64,000 bases of DNA, from contig OZ252253.1 in NCBI GenBank assembly GCA_965249775.1, forward strand, positions 1,240,001 through 1,304,000, given 5' to 3'. The notes beneath the pieces were generated by a model. That model made no database searches and was not told where the DNA came from. It saw nothing but the letters and a program-made list of their open reading frames with translations. The position numbers were made by a program, and so were the translations under genes. Origin of the DNA: UBA822 sp965249775. GTDB lineage: Bacteria > Gemmatimonadota > Gemmatimonadetes > Longimicrobiales > Gaopeijiaceae. Shown one piece after another: positions 27,501-33,063 of this stretch. Each line of letters starts with the position of its first letter. The stretch's first letter is position 1.

Positions 27501-27554
27501 TGCCGCCGTGGGTGCAAGAATGGTTAGGAACAGAATCACCAGCGTCAAAGCCAT
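21504..27554 (-). CDS. SprA/Sov-like giant outer-membrane protein (type IX secretion translocon homologue)
   Basis: 2016 residues with a signal peptide (MALTLVILFLTILAPTAAYGQ). Flavobacterium SprA has about 2400. Family-typical segments include FDQAREFSAANNLSMFYTGDDDAVLKTVELGNVTF (near 200), LPRSRFLTQGVPAGNFG, DFDASNQRSLSLDTPDWVLG (near 800), repeated beta-strand-rich motifs, and a C-terminus of amphipathic strands (RLQLSYTDRQSFVGLQSGSSQFQFALFGRF) ending in an aromatic residue region. SprA forms the 36-strand outer-membrane pore of the type IX system in Bacteroidota; homologues occur in other FCB phyla. No other T9SS core gene (PorK/L/M/N) or sorting-domain cargo was recognised here. It is divergent from lptF with only 54 bases between. 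Confidence 0.83.
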   Translation of the reverse strand: MALTLVILFLTILAPTAAYGQGSTALPDTVRLQPPEIELPRFLSPFPGRTGQRAYTVGQIGLKPVPLLVPIEFVAPAIVTEGPTPDLFRWVVARGPVLIRRRLALRWSALFEPAPAGGVPSGGVSTDSGSGGGLADLEFEIVGQGEIGGDWIRFRPCNTRVQESCDPGRLPRLSPDFQFAVRAAGRITDRITLDVDFDQAREFSAANNLSMFYTGDDDAVLKTVELGNVTFALPRSRFLTQGVPAGNFGFLMTGQAGPLDFRGVWAQQTGDVSSREFRLSGGPGQENFVQVDTLVLDDADYVRGQFFFLVDPAEIDGSPHIDVLGLDPSLVPLDVVPGVEPVQIYRFETDPVTRQQVDGLIQADGFASRDGITVQESGWFRFLQSGVDYSIHSSGLWVALRRPLGPDEMLAVTYVSATGDTIGTYNPEQVYNAGGRPSLRLLQASRANHRPGQPTWDQEMHQVYRVSASPDVEPSSVGLSISLGELSAGRTFTRDLAGRDVTFLRLFGLDEESPVDVLDPGGLYQWSGEFIQEQPVVQGVFLFFPTLRPFQTPPPVPVLGLTEDETRQILGSDENSTIYEAEDPFLRESGGLYRLTIPFELRSRGVISSFSLGALGIRDDSERVFLGDRLLIRDIDYTIDYAIGQVTLTQPEALFATASEPVVRVSWEQKAIFQVAPTSVFGFNGGVQAGRFGEFNFLALRQSEQALVNRPQLGTEAAAITLSGLSMDFDFPASGLDRLLEKIPALRLGGPSRVGLEGEVALSLPNPNVRADAFLDDFDASNQRSLSLDTPDWVLGSAPSFRDGAEVVLPLPVDRSTAGSLAWQHTWVVRGPGEDSVGVFVGFLPEVDVDQQINVVGSQARESGMVMSFTPNSSSPTEPSWRSITTSLSTTGMDLTRTESLEFYVAEGDSLSLVIDLGVAAEDAMFIDDQGRTSGVKQNGAPWGLGRLDHEADPRLGEVWSDDADERGVWGETCQAEPGAVYDLGDPRANCTRGNGIQDTEDLDGDGNLDNLERYLRFVVRLDGSSPFLVRNQAETGTEFQLYRIPIRGSGATEVGGPFSEADFRAVKHLRLTVAGRLAQRVTLFRMSLVGAHWVKRTESGVLDGIVGDTASIFGRAEVGPVSAVTDGDAYQAPPGVIEELDDPSAAFAGLGSEFNEKGLKLEYGDVQPGSRAEVFNRFPQRPRDFLPYRELRLWAVAREGDWGAAVPVSFFVKVGEDAENFYLYRTTLERVPNPGMITEQDWLPEIVIDFEEWIDLRRRAEESLIFNAPGPGDPPLELWARDSTYAIVLKDRARAPNLAAVRELSMGVWNEGGFPTAGEVWINEMRLSDPLRDAGVASHLALDIEASDVWTTHVAVNSRGALFRQLTENPTFQGDRIINVGSTFNLDRMAPADWGVEMPVTVTHVRSDQNPRFLGRSDVRVDNVQNLREPESRRTRIDVAFRKRTPAANPVIGLLLDGLEARAGYFTASSTTITSEGSARGVDGHLGYGRAVGRRDFGIVPGFLKPVLRWLLPRAWEDAVVNSRFRWSPERFSFGATYAGSRQEALRFDQILRQDGDSLVSPTRSPRESLEGAFEIVFRPFETFSVQADLVTIRDLLDPKKTVVDPAVQDLLFDETLRLLGIDLGWETDKVVRTRMSFEPRFGDWIRTALGWETFYSSHRTATFVNRSVDPVGDTVSALARNVDGGRDFTGQITVSPATVLGTSGGATSGGSALGRGVGAVLGAIDPITVTYQSGVTSRFDRAPVDPQFSYRYGLTGQDGYAVVGADTATTFTDRVGWTVGSGLRLPANLQVGVNYRLATTNTLDTRSDRTLRRETWPDLNLSLSNLPLPDQGLVSRVSLSGGFQRIRQEAAFGGIGLQKRFQQDMRIPVEMAVVWGGGLSTSYRGSFTSGEGSDPTGETERSRNNHTVSLSASFRPPSRWAGRLTRPITMSGLIQYSSDRNCRNTATQAECVPFLDELIRSLVFRVETAISRTDVRLQLSYTDRQSFVGLQSGSSQFQFALFGRFVIADEGLLR

Positions 27555-27608
27555 GAATCAGCTGCTTTGCTGGGATCCGATCTCGGGGCACGGTGTAGGG
27601 GTGTCGAT

Positions 27609-29054
27609 ATGAAGATCATCACCAGGTATCTAATCCGCGCCCACGCCGGACCGTTCCTTTTCGCATTCACGGCTCTCACCGGGCTCCTGTTTCTGAACGC
27701 GTTCGCTCAACGGATGGGGGACCTTGTTGGAAAGGGGCTCCCCTGGACCGTGATCGGCGAGTTCATGCTCCTGTCGCTCCCTCATACCGTCGCGCTCACG
27801 CTCCCCATGGCGATCCTGGTATCCGTACTCTACACGTTCAGCCAGCTTACGGCCGCGAACGAGATTACCGCCATGGCCGCTGGCGGTATCAGACCGCTCA
27901 GGATTCTTCTCCCACTTCTGGGGGTCGGTACGATTCTGGCAGGCGTCATGCTGTTTTTCAACGACCGAGTGCTCCCGGACTCCAACCACAGACTCAAAAG
28001 CTTGATCATCGACATCTCGCAGAAGAGTCCCACATTCAACTTGCGCGAGCGGGTCATCAACGAGATCGATACCCAAGACAGAAACGGAGCGGTGTACCTT
28101 CAGGCGGCGACCATCGACCCCGTCACGAGCGAGATGACGGAGGTCGTCATTTACGATTTCAGCGACCAGAGCACTCACCGCACGATCTATGCGACACATG
28201 GAACGATGGCGTTCAGCGACAGCGGCGCCGACCTGTACGTGACCCTTTATGACGGCGACGTCCTCGAAGCCGGCCAAGACGAATCCGGTGAATTCAACCG
28301 GTCGGAGTTCGAGCGCCAGATCGTTCCGTTACGGGGGGTCGGGGACGAGCTCGAGCGCCGAGAGGGAGGCGTCATGCGGAGCGATCGCGAGATGTCCATC
28401 GCGCTGTTGAGGGCCGAAATCGATAGCCGAACGAACGATCTCATCGAAGTTCGGGAACGAAGCCTCTCTCTAGCACAAAGGACGATCACGGATGCGCTGG
28501 GGTATCCAGACCTGAGCCAGGCGGCGAACGAATCGGAACCCGCTCCCGTGGGTGGACGAGGTTCCGCAGTCGCTAGGGGCCGTGGCCAAGGCCTCGTCCC
28601 CAGAACCGACAATCTGACTCAACAAGCCGCGTTGGCCGGCCGCCAGAACGTTGGCCGGATCACGGCTCTTCAGCAATCGGCAGACCAGTTCCGGGTGGAG
28701 ATCCACAAGAAATACGCCATCGCGTTCGCGTGTATCGTGTTTGTCCTGCTGGGCGCCCCACTGGCCATCCGCTTCCCCCGCGGGGGGGTTGGCATGGTCA
28801 TCGGCGCCTCGGTCGCCATCTTTGCAGTGTACTGGGCGGGTCTGATCGGTGGAGAGAACCTGGCGAACAAAGGGTTGGTGACACCGTTTTGGGCCATGTG
28901 GACCGCAGACCTCGTTTTCCTCGGTCTCGGCCTCGCGCTGGCCGCACGGATGAGCCGCACCGCGGGCCCGAATCGCGGTAGCGCCCTCGGCAATGCGCTA
29001 TTCAACGTCTCGAGTTGGGGGCGCACGATGGCAACCCGTTATCGCAGGGCATGA
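27609..29054 (+). CDS. lptF: LPS export permease LptF (LptF/LptG family, YjgP/YjgQ)
   Basis: About 481 residues. Three N-terminal helices (FLFAFTALTGLLFLNAF, IGEFMLLSLPHTVALTLPMAILVSVLYTFSQL with the family motif NEITAMAAGG) are followed by a large periplasmic beta-rich domain (about 120-380). Three C-terminal helices follow (IAFACIVFVLLGAPLAIRFPRGGVG onwards). The NE-TAM-A-G and PLAIR motifs are diagnostic of LptF/G. The region before the last helices has a long charged and Gly-rich stretch not seen in E. coli LptF. It works with LptG and the LptB ATPase to lift lipopolysaccharide out of the inner membrane; LptB is not in this window. The start is the ATG at 27609. Confidence 0.88.
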   Translation: MKIITRYLIRAHAGPFLFAFTALTGLLFLNAFAQRMGDLVGKGLPWTVIGEFMLLSLPHTVALTLPMAILVSVLYTFSQLTAANEITAMAAGGIRPLRILLPLLGVGTILAGVMLFFNDRVLPDSNHRLKSLIIDISQKSPTFNLRERVINEIDTQDRNGAVYLQAATIDPVTSEMTEVVIYDFSDQSTHRTIYATHGTMAFSDSGADLYVTLYDGDVLEAGQDESGEFNRSEFERQIVPLRGVGDELERREGGVMRSDREMSIALLRAEIDSRTNDLIEVRERSLSLAQRTITDALGYPDLSQAANESEPAPVGGRGSAVARGRGQGLVPRTDNLTQQAALAGRQNVGRITALQQSADQFRVEIHKKYAIAFACIVFVLLGAPLAIRFPRGGVGMVIGASVAIFAVYWAGLIGGENLANKGLVTPFWAMWTADLVFLGLGLALAARMSRTAGPNRGSALGNALFNVSSWGRTMATRYRRA

Positions 29055-30124
29055 TTAGGATTCTGGACCGTCTGATCGTGACGACGTTCCTTCGCATCTT
29101 CACTCTGTTCGTCCTCGGCGCCCCCCTCTTGTTCATCGTCGGCGACATCGTGGAGTACGTGGACCGGTACTTCGACCGAGGGCTCACCGTGTGGGAACTC
29201 GCCACCGCCTACGTGTACATGCTCCCCGAGTTCATCTCCTGGTCCTTCCCCATCGCCGCCCTGATCGCCGTCGTGTTCACGATCCATTCCATGACACAGC
29301 ATCGAGAGATCCTTGCCGCTAAAGCCGGGGGAATCTCGTTTCACCGTCTGATGGCGCCGCTCTTCGTATTGGGACTGGGCCTGACCGGGGCGGGACTCCT
29401 GCTAAGTACGGTGGTGCCCGTGGCCAATAGACGCTCCGGGCAGATTCTTCGCAGCGAAGAGATCGGACGCCAATGGCGATCCGACTTCGTGTACAAGACC
29501 GATGACGACCGCACGTTGACGGTGAGAAGACTCAACATTCTCCCGCCGCAGCTGACCCAAGTGGTGCTGGAGGTTCCCGCCGGATCCGACGGGGAGGCGG
29601 CACAGCATCTTCAGGCGGCGCTGGCGCCGTTCGACACCGTACGGGGATGGACGTTCATGGACGGATATCTGCGCATCCTCCCCGACCGGGCCGCCCCGCT
29701 GACCTTTTACTTCGACTCGCTCAGGTCGAGTGGCTTCGGCGAGCCCCCGACGGGTCTCCTCGGGCGGCCCACCGAACAAGCCGAGATGACCGACTCGGAG
29801 ATCGACCGGATGGTGGCCAACCTAACTCGCTCGGGCGGGGACGTCAGCGCGTTGTTGGTCGAGAAGGGGAAACGAAAGGCCATTGCCGTAGCGTCGTTGG
29901 TGATCATTCTGTTCGGAGGACCGCTAGCGACAAGCTCGAAGCGGGGGGGCAGAGCCTACGGAATCGGCGTGGCCTTGGCGTCGGTGATCCTGTATTTGCT
30001 CATGCTCCGATTGGCGGAAGCCGCGGGCCAATCCGGGGCGATCTCGCCGCAGTGGTCCCCCTGGCTTCCCAACATTGCCTTCCTGATAGTCGGACTCATC
30101 CTTCTCAAGCGCGTGAGGACTTGA
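29051..30124 (+). CDS. lptG: LPS export permease LptG
   Basis: About 357 residues from the ATG at 29051, which overlaps the lptF stop by 4 bases (ATGA) and has AGGG just upstream. It has the same six-helix plus periplasmic domain plan. Diagnostic segments: LPEFISWSFPIAALIAVVFTIHSMTQHREILAAKAGGISFHRL, a periplasmic beta-jellyroll-type region (about 130-260), KRKAIAVASLVIILFGGPLATSSKRGG and two final helices. It is the partner of LptF in the LptB2FG exporter. A family of long hairpins begins 44 bases after its stop. Confidence 0.87.
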   Translation: MIRILDRLIVTTFLRIFTLFVLGAPLLFIVGDIVEYVDRYFDRGLTVWELATAYVYMLPEFISWSFPIAALIAVVFTIHSMTQHREILAAKAGGISFHRLMAPLFVLGLGLTGAGLLLSTVVPVANRRSGQILRSEEIGRQWRSDFVYKTDDDRTLTVRRLNILPPQLTQVVLEVPAGSDGEAAQHLQAALAPFDTVRGWTFMDGYLRILPDRAAPLTFYFDSLRSSGFGEPPTGLLGRPTEQAEMTDSEIDRMVANLTRSGGDVSALLVEKGKRKAIAVASLVIILFGGPLATSSKRGGRAYGIGVALASVILYLLMLRLAEAAGQSGAISPQWSPWLPNIAFLIVGLILLKRVRT

Positions 30125-30167
30125 GGTCCACTGGGCGGGAGTGGCGACTCCTTTCTTGCGGGTAGAA

Positions 30168-30260
30168 GGGAGAGGGGTCGATGGTCCTCCTCCAGCCAAC
30201 GCTTCGCTCCACCGCCTACGGCGGCGGACTGTCTTGCGGAGGACCATCGATCCCTCTCCC
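30168..30260. repeat. long hairpin element 1 (23-bp arms, conserved core)
   Basis: The 23-bp arms 30168-30190 and 30238-30260 are inverted copies with one transition mismatch. The 47-base loop contains GCTTCGCTCCACCGC and a small internal palindrome CCGCC-TAC-GGCGG. The loop core is shared with the elements at 30398, 61897 and 63399, but the arms are specific to this element. It lies downstream of lptG. Confidence 0.85.
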
Positions 30261-30320
30261 TCGAGCGTGTTGTCTGGAGCCGAACACTGCCCGCCCGGGC
30301 CTTAGGGGGGCTTGGCGGGG
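30238..30320 (+). repeat. 83-bp direct repeat, copy A
   Basis: Starts with the right arm of hairpin element 1 and continues through GAGCCGAACACTGCCC and a G-rich end. Copy B at 30542-30624 matches it base for base over most of its length, with about eight differences. The spacing of about 300 bases encloses hairpin element 2. Confidence 0.85.
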
Positions 30321-30397
30321 CGGTGGGAATGACCTTTCTGTCAAGCCCACAACGTCCCTTGCAGCGGTGCGTTGGCGCCCCACCGACATGCTGACGT

Positions 30398-30486
30398 GAA
30401 GAGGGGTTCACGGTCCCGGGTAGGACGGTCTGCGGCGAAGCCGTAGAGCGAAGCGTCGGCCGGAGCGGGATCGTGAACCCCTCTTC
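30398..30486. repeat. long hairpin element 2 (20-bp arms, core in the opposite orientation)
   Basis: Arms 30398-30417 and 30467-30486 pair over 20 bp with one transition mismatch. The loop holds the shared core on the minus strand (GACGCTTCGCTCTACGGC ... GACCGTC). The arm sequence differs from the other elements. No reading frame runs through it. Confidence 0.85.
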
Positions 30487-30541
30487 CACCTATAAGCTAG
30501 AAAGAGGGCGCCCCGTACCCGACGGCAAGGAAGTCCTCTCC

Positions 30542-30624
30542 GGAGGACCATCGACCCCTCTCCCTCAACCGTGTTTCTTGGAGCCGAACACTGCCCGCCC
30601 GGGCTTGGGGGGGCTTTGGCGGGA
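30542..30624 (+). repeat. 83-bp direct repeat, copy B
   Basis: Second copy of the repeat at 30238-30320. Its first 23 bases are a perfect complement to the left arm of hairpin element 1 at 30168-30190, better than that arm's own partner, so alternative pairing over 350 bases is possible. The whole stretch 30125-30749 holds no credible gene; it consists of these repeats and the operator-like sites. Confidence 0.85.
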
Positions 30625-30678
30625 GGATAGGTGAGCGGGTTGCTCGGCTTCGCCGTGGGCTGGCCCCTCCACAACGAT

Positions 30679-30720
30679 GTTGACGGTGTCAGCATTCTAT
30701 CGTAAGTTGACATCGTCAAC
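30679..30720. promoter_or_regulatory. paired operator-like palindromes upstream of the AT-rich membrane gene
   Basis: GTTGACATCGTCAAC (30706-30720) is a perfect 6-3-6 palindrome. GTTGACGGTGTCAGC (30679-30693) is a close copy with its centre 27 bases upstream. TTGACA inside the second site could be a -35 box for the gene at 30750, although no good -10 was seen at the right distance. The arrangement resembles a two-site operator for a dimeric repressor such as TetR or MarR family members. No such regulator is encoded in the window. Confidence 0.5.
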
Positions 30721-30749
30721 ATTGTCGGGTTCGACGAATGGAGCACAAT

Positions 30750-31157
30750 ATGAGTGAAGATCCAAGAAGGTTGAAACGAATAGTTTATGTCTTGGCAGTT
30801 CTTTACGTAATGACATTCCTGAGTGGTTTCTTACAGGCCACACCATTTAATTTTTTCAACTACATTTTCTTTTCCCTTTTATTCCTAGGAGGGATTGTCT
30901 TGATTCGTGTGACGGTCAAATCAAAGGCAACTGGAATGCTACGGGGATTCTTGTTTCTGACCGGAATTTCTTCAATATTGCTGCTCATCTTCTTTCTCGG
31001 TTATGAATGGTTTAGGCTAAACGGCGATACGGATCTTGAAGCTTTCATAGAATCCTTTCTCTACGGGATAACTCTATTCTTCTGGATCGTAGTAATAGGA
31101 AGCCTGGTCTTGATTAGGAGAATAAGAGGTCTCAGTTCCGATGTCGTTTCCGCCTAA
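30750..31157 (+). CDS. AT-rich small multi-pass membrane protein, probable integron cassette gene
   Basis: 135 residues with four hydrophobic helices (IVYVLAVLYVMTFLSGF, YIFFSLLFLGGIVLIRV, FLFLTGISSILLLIFFLGYEWF, FLYGITLFFWIVVIGSLVLI). No recognised family. The start is the ATG at 30750 with GGAG exactly 6 bases upstream; an ATG at 30738 lacks a ribosome site. Base composition is strikingly AT-rich compared with every other gene here, and codon use differs accordingly. The stop TAA lies inside the GCCTAAC of an attC site, the standard layout of an integron gene cassette. Function unknown. Confidence 0.75.
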   Translation: MSEDPRRLKRIVYVLAVLYVMTFLSGFLQATPFNFFNYIFFSLLFLGGIVLIRVTVKSKATGMLRGFLFLTGISSILLLIFFLGYEWFRLNGDTDLEAFIESFLYGITLFFWIVVIGSLVLIRRIRGLSSDVVSA

Positions 31158-31252
31158 CGAGCGATTGCTGCAGTCGCGATAACCATCAGGCTCGCGCGCT
31201 TCGGTTGCGGTCACCACATTAGCCGCGGAGCAGAATCGCCGAGACGTTAGGC
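31152..31252 (+). other. integron attC recombination site
   Basis: GCCTAAC (31152-31158, fits R'' RYYYAAC) and GTTAGGC (31246-31252, fits R' GTTRRRY) are perfect inverted copies 101 bases apart. Just inside them GCGATT-CTGC-like segments can pair imperfectly (L''/L' position). The centre carries CGCGCGCTTCG and TTGCGGTCAC, which recur at 32881-32905. The 5' core overlaps the stop codon of the preceding gene. No integron integrase or attI is visible in the window. Confidence 0.75.
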
Positions 31253-31280
31253 AGGCATCAAGAGCGACTGAGGGGCGCTG

Positions 31281-32021
31281 ATGGTGGAGGAGGACGAGCT
31301 GCTCGGCGAGCAAGTGGCCTACTACCGAGCCCGAGCTCCGGATTACGACGACTGGTTTCTTTGTCGAGGGCGGTACAACAAGGGGCCCGACCACACCAAC
31401 CGATGGGTAGGTGAGGTTGAGATGGTCCGGGCTGAACTAGATCGCGTGGACCTTGGCCAGTCCGTCCTGGAGTTCGCTTCTGGCACCGGCTGGTGGACCA
31501 ATGAGCTCGTGGAGCGGGCCGGCTCGGTGACCGCGGTCGATAGCTCCCCTGAGGTGCTGGCTCAAAATCGTGATCGCGTCCGAAACCCATCTGTCGAGTA
31601 TGTTCAGGCAGACATCTTTGACTGGGGTCCTAGTCGCCGCTATGACTCAGTCTTCTTCTCGTTCTGGCTGTCCCACGTGCCCCCGAACCGGTTCGAAGAG
31701 TTCTGGAACCTCGTCGGTCGGTGCGTGCGTCCCGGTGGTATCGTCTTCTTCGTCGACAGTCGGAGACATCCCGAGTACCAATGGTCCGATGGCCAACGTT
31801 TGCGGCAGGCGTCCGATCCCGAGGACCACCGAGTAGCTCGGGAACTGAGCGACGGGCGTCGCTTCGACATCGTCAAGGTGTTCTACGACCCCGGGGAGCT
31901 ACTGGCTCGCCTGGAGCGGTACGGGTGGGAGGGGACTGTGTCGGAGACTCCAGAGTTCTTCATCTGGGGGAAGCTCCGTAACGCCAGTGGAAGGAGCAAA
32001 CGTCCTCAGGGGCTGCCATGA
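31281..32021 (+). CDS. class I SAM-dependent methyltransferase
   Basis: 246 residues. The Rossmann methyltransferase core spans about 50-160: motif I VLEFASGTGWWTNEL, acidic end of strand 2 in VTAVDSSPEVL, YVQADIFDW (motif II region), SFWLSHVPPNRFEEFW and RPGGIVFFVD. The N-terminal QVAYYRARAPDYDDWF is common in small-molecule methyltransferases. Substrate unknown. The start ATG at 31281 has GAGGGG upstream. It is the first gene after the attC site and has host-like GC, unlike the gene before it. The following gene starts 3 bases after its stop. Confidence 0.85.
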   Translation: MVEEDELLGEQVAYYRARAPDYDDWFLCRGRYNKGPDHTNRWVGEVEMVRAELDRVDLGQSVLEFASGTGWWTNELVERAGSVTAVDSSPEVLAQNRDRVRNPSVEYVQADIFDWGPSRRYDSVFFSFWLSHVPPNRFEEFWNLVGRCVRPGGIVFFVDSRRHPEYQWSDGQRLRQASDPEDHRVARELSDGRRFDIVKVFYDPGELLARLERYGWEGTVSETPEFFIWGKLRNASGRSKRPQGLP

Positions 32022-32024
32022 ACG

Positions 32025-32834
32025 ATGAGTGACACGCGAGCCACGATCCGTTCCGCACGAGTGCGTCATGGATTCTTCGTTGTGACGTCAGGCGTCTTGC
32101 TGGCGATCGTCCTGATCGGGTTCTCACGCAGCTTCTTTCTCAAGGTCCTCTTTGAAGACCCCGGCATCATTGTTCACGAGGCGGAGCGTCTCCGAGGCGA
32201 CGGAGGAAACGGGCTGGGCGTACCCGAGCTGCCTCTTCATGTGAAGGCTCATGGCGCCCTGATGACGGCCTGGATGCTGTTGTTCTTCGTGCAGACGCTC
32301 TTGATCAATTCTGGCCGCCGGACCGTGCACCAGACCCTAGGCGTTGGGGGCCTATTCCTGGCCGTCGGCGTCGTGGTATCCGGGGTCACGGCGATCCTCC
32401 TCGCGCTCCCCCGTCTCATCGCTCTGGCGAACCCACCAGATCCTTCGATCGTCATCGCAGAGAATCTGCCCGCTTTCAGCGGAGACGTCGGCTTGTTCAT
32501 GGCCTTCTCAATCGCCGTCGGCGGTGCCGCCTATTTCCGGCGCAGACCCGAGACGCACAAACAGCTGATGCTGCTAGCGTCGATGACCCTCATTGCACCA
32601 GCGATCACTCGCATACTGGCATGGTCCGGCCTCGAGAACGCCCAGGAGTTCTGGTTACCCGTGACGGAAAACGGTCTGGCGGTCTTGATCATCGGAGGCA
32701 CCTGGCTCACGGGGCAACGGCCACCTTGGGTTCTCATGGGAGGGCTCGTCTTATCGTTTGTTCTGTACGGTGCCATGTTCGGATTCGGCAGCACAGACAC
32801 CGTGCAGTCTTGGGCAATCGAGCTGATGACCTGA
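32025..32834 (+). CDS. seven-helix membrane protein with conserved histidines, function unknown
   Basis: 269 residues with about seven hydrophobic helices (for example VVTSGVLLAIVLIGFSRSFFL, GALMTAWMLLFFVQTLLI, GLFLAVGVVVSGVTAILLAL). Histidines lie at helix ends in LPLHVKAHG, RRTVHQTLG and ETHKQLMLLAS, a pattern seen in uncharacterised b561-like or DUF2306-like proteins; heme binding is possible but not shown. It is coupled to the methyltransferase gene. Its stop codon lies at the edge of an attC-like sequence, so the two genes may once have formed one cassette. Confidence 0.7.
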   Translation: MSDTRATIRSARVRHGFFVVTSGVLLAIVLIGFSRSFFLKVLFEDPGIIVHEAERLRGDGGNGLGVPELPLHVKAHGALMTAWMLLFFVQTLLINSGRRTVHQTLGVGGLFLAVGVVVSGVTAILLALPRLIALANPPDPSIVIAENLPAFSGDVGLFMAFSIAVGGAAYFRRRPETHKQLMLLASMTLIAPAITRILAWSGLENAQEFWLPVTENGLAVLIIGGTWLTGQRPPWVLMGGLVLSFVLYGAMFGFGSTDTVQSWAIELMT

Positions 32835-32939
32835 CGCTTGAGCCCAGGTTGGGCCTCGTTGGGTGAGGTGTCGCGGCAGCGCTCGCGCGCTTCGCTTGCG
32901 GTCACTTGATCTCAACCGCTCCGCTGCGTAACGTCACGT
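32829..32939 (+). other. degenerate attC-like site
   Basis: The 25 bases at 32881-32905 match 31190-31214 of the intact attC with one difference. Flanking GCGGCAGCG and CGCTCCGCTGCG can pair. The outer core sites are poor: ACCTGAC overlaps the stop codon on the left and GTCACGT is on the right, neither fitting RYYYAAC/GTTRRRY exactly. I read it as a decayed attC. The rest of 32835-33063 holds no gene. Confidence 0.45.
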
Positions 32940-33063
32940 CGTGATCAAGTAACCACCTTCCGCGACCCATGGTCGCTACGGCTCGAAGCCGCCATGGATC
33001 GTCACAGACACTTCAGTCATCATTGCGGTCATCGCTGGCGAGCCGGAGATTTCTGCGCGGACC

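Noticed and set aside
30125..33063. Insertion sequence or prophage explaining the accessory island
   Set aside because: No transposase, integrase or phage gene and no terminal inverted repeats with target duplication could be seen; attC-based capture explains the layout better.
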